From the NCBI GenBank assembly GCA_038503035.1, contig JAVSML010025182.1:131777-195776 (forward strand): a DNA stretch of 64,000 nt, written 5' to 3'. The position numbers and the translations under genes were made by a program. Shown one piece after another: positions 57,083-64,000 of the stretch. Each line of letters begins with the position of its first letter. Position 1 is the stretch's first letter. The notes under the pieces were generated by a model. It was not told the DNA's origin and ran no database searches. It worked only from the letters and a program-made list of their open reading frames with translations. This DNA is from Crocodylus rhombifer. Its lineage: Eukaryota > Chordata > Crocodylia > Crocodylidae.

Positions 57083-59800
57083 ATAGATTTCATAGACATT
57101 AGGGCTGGAAGGGACCTCGGAAGATCATCAAGTCCGGCCCCCCGCCCGAGGGGCAGGAAGTCAGCTGGGGTCATAGGATCCCAGCAAGATAAGCGTCCAA
57201 TCTTTTCTTGAAGGTGTTCAATGTAGGTGCTTGAACCACCTCTGATGTCAGGCTATTCCAAACTTTGGGGGCTCGGACAGTGATGAAATTCTTCCTTATG
57301 TTCAGCCTGAAATGGTCTTGCAGGAGTTTATAACCGTTTGACCTTGTCATCCCTTGGGGTGCTCTGGTGAACAAACATTCACCCAGATCCTGGTGAACAC
57401 CCCTGATAAACTTATAGGTGATCATCAGGTCACCGCCCAAAACTGGATGCAGTACTTCAGCTACAGCCTCACCAAGGCCGAGTACAAGGGGAGAATGACG
57501 TCCCGGGATTTGCTTGAGAAGCATCTATGGATGCAAGCCAGCGTTTTGCTCGCTTTACTAGCCGCAGCATCACACTGAAGGCTTATGTTCATCTTGTGGT
57601 CAATCGTGACCCTCAAGTCCCTTTCATCTGTAGTGCTAACCAGCGTAGCACGGCCAAGCCTATAAGGAAACTGCAGGATTTCATCCCAAGGTGGAGAACC
57701 TTGCATTTTTTGGTGTTGTACACCATCAGGTTCTCGTCCCATCCTCCCATTTGCTGAGTCTGTCCAGGTCAGCCTGGATTGCCCTCCTGTCCTCAGGTGT
57801 GGATGCTTTGCCCCAGAGTTTGGTGTCATCGGAGAACTTGGCCAGTCCACTTCTGACTCCAATGTCCACATCATTTATGAAGATAGTGAACAATATAGGT
57901 CCAAGAACAGAGCCTTGGGGGACCCCACTGGTCATAGGGCACCATGACGATTGACTTCCATCAACCACCACCCTCTGGGTCTGACCATGGAGCCAATTCC
58001 CCAGCCAGCAGATTGTGGTGGACCCAAGGTTGCAGTTGGCCAGTTTTGCCAAGAGGTGATCATGGGATACCAGATCGAAGACTTTTTTGATGTCAGGATA
58101 TATGACATCAATCTCCTCTCCCTTGTCCAGGTGATAGGTCACCTGGTCATAGAAGGAAATGAGATTGGTCAAGCAAGACCCACCCACAACAAACCCGTGC
58201 TGGCTATCCCTCAGGATGTTGCCGTCAGCCAGTCTGTTGAGAACGGCCTCTTTAACAATCTTTTCTAAGACCTTTCCTGAGATAGAGGTCAGGCTGATGG
58301 GCCTGTAGTTAGCCAGATCCACGTTCCCCCCTTTCTTGAAGATAGGCACCACATTGGCCTTCTTCCAGTCTTCGGGCACTACACCAGAGCACCAGGAGTT
58401 CTCAAAGATCCGTGCCAGAGGCTGGGCTATGATGCTCGCCAGCTCCTTGAGTACCCTGGGGTGTAGATTGTCAGGGCCGACTGACTTGAAGGTATCCAGC
58501 CTCTCAAGGTGTTCTTTCATGAGGTCAACATTGATGGAGGGCAGGGAATTTCCCTCACCCAGGCCTCCCTGTCCCATAATGGGCAGGGGCATCCCGTGGG
58601 ACTGAAAGACCGACGCAAAGTACCCAATTAATAGGTTGGCTTTTTCCTGGGCATTGGTTGTTTGTTGTCCCTTCTGGTTTAGCAGGGGTCCAATGTTGCC
58701 CTGGCTTTTCCTCCAGCTCCTCACATATGTGAAAAAGGACTTTTTATTGTCCTTGATACTTATAGGTAGTTGGAGTTCCGTTGCAGCCTTGGCTTCCCTT
58801 GTTTGCTCCCTGAAGGACCGGACCAGTGCGGAATATTCCTCCTTGGAAGTGGATCCCGTCCTCCAACCTTTGTAGGCCTTTCTTTTTAGCCACAAGAGGT
58901 CTGCTAGGTCCCTGGAGAGCCAGGGGGGTTCCTGTGCCCTTTTGCTGCCTTTCCTCCAAAATGGAATAGCCTTAGCTTGTGCATTGAGGATTACTCCCTT
59001 AAGGAGCAACCACTCTTCCTGAACTCCCCTCCCCTTGGGGTTGTGGTCTCTTAGGGCCTCACTGACAAGTCTCCTGAGCTTGTCAAAGTCAGCTTTCCTG
59101 AAGTCAAGAACTTCAGTGTTGCTGACTTGCCAGCTTTCCAGCGGATGGTGAAGGTGAAGGTGATCAGCTCGTGGTCGCTGTCACCCAGCTTTCCATTGAT
59201 CATTAGGTTGCTGATTAGGTCATCCCCGGTTGCCAGTACCAGATGGAGCAGTGCTTTACTTCTCATTGGCCCATAGACCTCGTGTCAGATAGAGGACATC
59301 CACGCACGAGAGGAAGCTTTGTGACTGCTTGGATTTAGCCGAGCATTCTTCCCACAAGATGTCTGGGTAGTTGAAGTCTCTCATGACAACCATGGACCTG
59401 GAGCATGCAGCCTCAGCCAATTCCCTGGTGAACTCCTGGTCAAGCTCTTGACCTTGGGTGGGAGGTCTGTAGTAGACTCCCACCATCGTGTCCCCTGTGC
59501 CATGTTCCCCATGGATTTTAACCCACAGGGTCTCCAGCCACCCACTCTGGTCGCCAACATCAGCTTGCAAGTACACATAGCTCTCTTTAACATAGACAGC
59601 TATGCCCCTGCCCCTTTTGTCCCCTCCATCTCTCTTGTACAGGGTATAGCCATCTATACCTGTGGTCCAGTCATGGGTGGAGTCCCACCAGGTTTCCCTT
59701 ATTCCTATGACATTGTAATTATTTGCATTTAAGCAGGAGGACAAGTTCCTCCTGTTTATGCCCCAAGCTCCTGGCATTTGTGTACAGGTAGGAAAGTGTC
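57083..59800 (-). mobile_element. CR1 LINE, long ORF2 relic of a divergent subfamily
   Basis: 3' end at 57083 with atttcatagac and ggctggaagggacctcgg. The minus strand gives an endonuclease block (59256-59777: NVIGIRETWWDSTHDWTTGI, VGVYYRPP, VVMRDFNYPDILWEE). A 427-codon open stretch follows (57726-59009) with linker and reverse transcriptase: VPIFKKGG, NYRPISLTSISGKVLEKIV, SQHGFVVGGSCLTNLISFYD, VPQGSVLGPILFTIFIND, AKFSDDTKLWG. The C-terminal part is in other frames. Substitutions at key sites (MRDFN for MGDFN, FSDD for FADD, YPDIKKVFD for YLDFKKAFD) and frameshifts show it is inactive. Residue choices differ from the other CR1 copies here, so it is another subfamily. Confidence 0.92.
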
Positions 59801-60429
59801 CCCTTGGGGGGCCCTTGGCTTGCTTACCATTTTTTCCAGGGCTGGGGCAGAGGTGGGCTCCCTTAAGTAAAATATTCTATTTTCAAGCATCCAACTGTCT
59901 GGCTCTAGAAATCCTGGAGATACTGTTTCAGCTACAAAAACTTCCTAAAAATACACAATTTTTTTTTTTTGTTTCTTATAGTGAAGTCACAATCAGCCTT
60001 TCTATAAATTGCTATGTTTCCCTCTCCTTCTTGGTTCTGCCTCATGACTCTTGGTCCCATTCTTGACTGCACCCAAACTGGCATCTAATTTTAAGTGTCT
60101 ATGGCAGGGCATGAAGAACTAGTCACATTAAGGATAAGGTGTGTTGCTTGCATGCAATGAAAGACTTGGTGGGATGGAAGAGGGAGGGGTAACAGTGGTT
60201 AGAAAGTTTAACATAGTCCCTGTGCACAAAGAAATGGTTCATCTGGCTAACACGCAAGAGATGACAGCCATGGCTCTGTCTAGTAATCTCCAACACTGTT
60301 CATTAGGGAGCATATACTTGTGCAGCCCATGTTCACCTCATAGCACGCACAGCTGGTTGCTCTTATGCAGTCATGCAAGGGTGTTGGAAAATTCTTTAAT
60401 CCCTCTAGTGGCCCTGCCTGGCTGAGTAC
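59801..60429. other. Unannotated intergenic sequence
   Basis: No feature recognised apart from a poly-T run near 59960. Confidence 0.5.
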
Positions 60430-61599
60430 CAGAGATCCATTTTTTCATAGGAAACAGAAAACCCGGAGAAAACCACTGATTTTCTCCCTTTACCAAAGGA
60501 AACTGTGGATTTCTTATTTTACCAGAGAAACCTGTGGAATTTGCAGTTTTACAAAGAGCTCTCTGCAGCCTGGCAGAGTTCCAGTCTGTGTGTGGGGCTT
60601 GGTGCAGCTGCAGAGTCCCAGTGAGGAGTGGGATGGGGCTGTGGGCAGCTCATCTGGGGGGCGGAAGGGTGGGGTTGGCTCCCCAATGCTGCGCACATTC
60701 CCAGGGAGCAGAGGGGACCTGTGCTCCCTAGATCTGTGCACAGGGTAGGGGCAGTGTGGCTGCCTGCTGTGGGCTTGGGCTCCTGCCCTGTTACCCTCCC
60801 CCAGAGCCTCCATAGCCTGGTGAGTGCGACTCAGCACTGCAAAGCACAGATCTGGGGGCTGCAGGTCCTCCCTGCCACATGGGAGTGCATGCAGCAGCAA
60901 GGATCCAGCTGCACCCCCACCTGAGCCTGCAGCAAGCAGGCATCGGGTGGGGGAGGCAGGGGAGTGGGAGCCAGGCTCCATGCTCTACTCCACTGCAGCA
61001 CCCACCAAGGGGATGTTGGTGTCACTGGGCATAACCCTAGGTAACTCAGAGGAATGGAGGACCACGAGTGTTGATGAAGCCCCTCTGCTCTAGGCCCAGG
61101 CGAGCCAGGGCCCCCCCCCCCCCGATCCTTTGTAACCCTTTCTTTGAACTTTTGTAACCTCCTGTAATACTGGAAAACAGAATGAGTAGCAAGCAAGCTG
61201 AAACTCCCTAAAAACTGTTATCTGTGGAATGCAAGGGCACCGCTCAGAGAGAGAAGGGAGGAGGGAAAGTGGTGGGGGGCAGCTAGTGGCCAGGATATAA
61301 ATATACACTGTTGCAGGGCTAGGGGCACAGGATTTGAGACCATACAGTCTCCCTGCAACTTTTACTTAAGCTCAAATAAACTCTGTCTGCTTCTCCCCCC
61401 AGTGTGTTTATTGGCACGACGCACACCGGGCAACGAACCCAATTGTTGCCTCCCTCGGGCACCTTGTGCCGGCAACAGGGACAGGCTGTGGGGGGAGTGA
61501 GGGGCCTTTCATTTTAAAATCACAGATTCAGGTGGTTTTAAAAATCAGAGAACTTGCATTTTTTTTTTTTTTTTAAATCAGAGAAAACCAGGATCCCAG
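60430..61599. mobile_element. GC-rich non-autonomous hAT-like element, second copy, with LTR insertion
   Basis: Starts cagagatccattttttc, ends aaaaccaggatcccag, and is flanked by ctgagtac (60422-60429) and ttgagtac (61600-61607), seven of eight bases matching. Sub-terminal cagagaaacctgtgg and caaagagctctctgcag parallel 23516-25338, as does the GC-rich interior. It carries a solo LTR at 61131-61477. No transposase visible. Confidence 0.65.
61131..61477 (+). mobile_element. Solo LTR, about 347 bp
   Basis: Begins tgtaaccctttc and ends gccggcaaca (TG...CA). It has a TATA box ggatataaatatacac near 61292 and a polyadenylation signal caaataaactctgtctgc near 61373. A U5-like stretch follows (gcacgacgcacaccgggcaa). 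The spacing of TATA, signal and end fits a retroviral-type LTR. No internal region lies beside it. No target duplication is evident; a poly-C run adjoins the left end. Confidence 0.75.
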
Positions 61600-61607
61600 T
61601 TGAGTAC

Positions 61608-62485
61608 AGACTAGGCTCCACCGAGCCCAGCAGTTAGCAGGACCAATTTAACCTCTGAGAACTCAGGGAATCAAAAGCACACTCCAGTTACAGTTGCAGA
61701 GAAGGTGTCCACAGGGTCCTGTTGCCTGCCACGTTCAGTTTTAGTCTCTTTACTGCTATGGGTGGGGGAAGAGGGTCCCAGAGTCCTTGTGCATTGTGTC
61801 TTTGTGTATTAATGCCCTTTGCAGCATCTGCTGATTGCTGAAGGGTATAGGGACATGGTCACAGCTGAGTTGCAAGCAGCAGCCTGAGGTGGCAAAATAT
61901 TGCTACCCCTGATCGAATACACTGAGCTATACATGCCACATTTTCATATACAGGAGAAGCTAACATAATAAAAGTAGCATTAACTTGCTTCGTCCTCCCC
62001 TCCCCTTGGTAAGGAGCTTAAGGGAGTTAAGAGCCCAACTTTCATTTCATGTTATTAAATACAATATCATTTGGGTGCCCTCGGGTGTCAGGTTTACAGG
62101 CATCATTCTGCATACACCACTTGACCAACCCTTTTTTACAGCTGATGTGAAGAGCAGGATAACTGTCAAGGATCTGGGGTCATGAGATCACCTCCACTGT
62201 GTCTAGGACCAGTAAACAGGATGTGAGCAAATGAAGCTATAGAAAGGTATGTTCAAAAAGCAACGTCTGGCCACAGCAGTGCTATCATAGATGGTTTAGG
62301 GATCACATACAAGAGCTTAGTATCAGAAAACATAAGCTTTCATTCACTATAATGCTATTTCATTTCTGCCTAGAGCACTCTGGATTGATAGGGAAGGCAT
62401 CAATATGGAAAATGAATCCAAATGACAAGAACACTTGGTTTTCACTAAAAGCAGCAACTACTATTGAGCTTAACTAATTCAACCC
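61608..62485. other. Unannotated intergenic sequence
   Basis: No feature recognised. Confidence 0.5.
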
Positions 62486-62735
62486 AGGATGTGTCTACAC
62501 AAGATGCTTAATATGCGTTAGATTAATTCTACTGAGCATTAGTGCAGTTCTCAAAAATCATGCTAATGTGTTAACACGCAGTAGATTTAGTTCAATGTGC
62601 ATTAAGCATTACACAGAAAGCATTCATCTGCACTAGTGCACAGTAGCACTGATTACGGCACGTTAAGTTATTACAGGTACTAAACTTAATGCACTGTAAT
62701 TACGGTGCACTGATGAATTTATAGACATGCCCCCA
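62486..62735. mobile_element. MITE with GGATGTGTCTACA-type ends, about 250 bp
   Basis: The left end ggatgtgtctacacaag pairs with the right end tttatagacatgcccc. Internally gtgcattaagcatt, cagtagcactgatt and taatgcactgtaattacggt give a foldback. It is the uninterrupted counterpart of the split element at 23357-25442. Confidence 0.65.
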
Positions 62736-64000
62736 GACTGAAACAGTAACAAAACACACCAAACACAACCCCTCTCCCCCACAACCAGCTAAAGCTAAGC
62801 AGCTCTGCACAAAAACATATGCTCAGCAACAGAAGTACAACCACCTGCTGTTGTTGGATTTGTAGATGTGTATTTCTCATGCCTATAATTGGATCTTTAA
62901 CTAGTTTGTTGATGGCACACAAGAAAAAGCAGAGCTCAGTTTACATCAGCTCTGCAGAAACAAGAAGAGTAAAGAAACGGGGGGCGGGGGGAACGACACC
63001 CAGATCCCAAACACCAACAAAAAACCTCTGAGATTTTGATTTTGGTTATTTGTGCATTAAAAAACCAGTCACACTAAATTAAGCAGCAGACCTGCCTGGG
63101 CATATTCAAAGGGAGTTGGTCTACGGCATCTAGAATGGTGCTGTATTCACAAAGTTACTTTGCAGGGAAGTGTATTTGGCAGTATCAGAGAGGTATAGGT
63201 TTGTAGAAGCCCATGTCTAGAACACTTCCTTTTTGTCTTGCAATTTCTTTATCTAGTTTCTCCCGAAGCCTGATCAGAAACCTCTGAAAACTCAGTGATA
63301 GGAATTAAAAGACCTGTCTTTCAGAGGGGTCCTGTTTGCAGGGGGTGTGGTCTCCTGACCATGAAAAAACTGCTGCATTCCACCTTCCATCAAGGATATC
63401 TGTGCCCCTAGGGCTGGTTTCCAGAGGGACAGAAGCTGTGTCAGTGATCTGCTGTCAGCTACAAACATGGAGAGCAAAATAAGGATAGTTTTGCTATATG
63501 AATTTGGCTTGTATGTACAATTTGTGGTAGTCAGAGAAAGATTTAAGTATGTCATTACTGAAGGTTTTAAACTTAAGCTGAGAAGCCTGTTGGCACGTTA
63601 TCCTAGTTTATGAAATTTGCTTTTACTTGCACAAGCTGAATGGCAATCATAAACCCACATCCCCCTCTCAGTTACACACATTTAATCAAGAGCAACTTCG
63701 CTGACTTTGGGACAGTCGCACTGATGTACGACAGATGCAAGCAGCAGTGAAATCAGTTCCTGCATGTTTGGTCAAAAGGAAGTTTGGGGAGATTTGTTTA
63801 ATATCTTATCTTATTGCCTTTCACAGACATTTTCTGCCAGATGCTTGCTACCCAGTATCAGTTCTGCATCCAGTAACTGAACCCAAACAGATGCAAGAAC
63901 TATTGCAAGCATCCACAGCAGATGCTGTCTAAGGAGTCTCCTGTGGAAATAAATATTTAAAAGTAGTGAAAATGAGAGACCACAAGCTTTCTAAGCTCAA
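62736..64000. other. Unannotated intergenic sequence to window end
   Basis: No gene, RNA or repeat recognised. Open frames near 63735-63932 and 63292-63555 have no family resemblance or supporting splice sites. Confidence 0.5.

Noticed and set aside
45966..64000. Expected EML4 3' exons on the minus strand
   Set aside because: No WD-repeat or EML C-terminal pattern was seen in any minus-strand frame.
1..64000. CRISPR arrays, operons, phage or bacterial defence systems
   Set aside because: The sequence is vertebrate nuclear DNA with introns and LINEs; no regularly spaced direct repeats or prokaryotic gene layout exist here.

Overview
The window is about 64 kb of nuclear vertebrate DNA, most likely from a crocodilian (alligator-type), with a turtle as the main alternative. 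Evidence: split genes with GT-AG introns; long, mostly non-coding intergenic DNA; many CR1 LINEs, several ending in a TTTCATAG/ATGAAACT-type 3' octamer; many short palindromic MITE-like elements; a Penelope-like relic; and solo LTRs. There is no sign of bacterial, organellar or CRISPR content. The species call is inference.

Two real genes can be supported, both on the + strand. The last coding exon of KCNG3 (Kv6.3/Kv10.1, an electrically silent potassium-channel subunit) lies at 7368-8013, preceded by the end of its large intron and followed by its 3' UTR. All three coding exons of COX7A2L (SCAF1/COX7RP, a respiratory supercomplex assembly factor) lie at 36831-36902, 44565-44699 and 44861-45004, with a CpG-rich promoter region at exon 1 and a polyadenylation signal near 45932. 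The order and orientation (KCNG3 upstream of COX7A2L, same strand) match the human 2p21 neighbourhood from memory, so this is conserved microsynteny. The next human neighbour, EML4, was not seen.

Everything else is intronic or intergenic and dominated by transposable elements. From left to right: a MITE and a nested CR1 stack in the KCNG3 intron (54-5760), and a hAT-type MITE with a perfect 8-bp target-site duplication (6797-7018). After KCNG3 come a GC-rich repeat (10728-11640), a Penelope-like retroelement with a decayed GIY-YIG endonuclease (13680-14728), a palindromic MITE interrupted by a GC-rich hAT-like element (23357-25442), and a 15-bp-TIR element holding a near-full-length CR1 (27389-31196). 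An assembly gap of 400 N (34363-34762) cuts into a young CR1. COX7A2L intron 1 holds GC-rich repeats, another CR1 (41661-43488) and tRNA-derived SINE relics. Downstream of COX7A2L are LTR-like sequences, more MITEs, a long decayed CR1 (57083-59800) and another GC-rich hAT-like copy carrying a solo LTR (60430-61599).

I found no convincing new multi-gene system. The most unusual points are structural: a perfect 23-bp hairpin replacing the endonuclease motif of a CR1, nested insertions that give relative ages, a GC-rich non-autonomous hAT-like family supported by two copies with near-identical 8-bp duplications, and a 314-bp insertion flanked by perfect 13-bp direct repeats.
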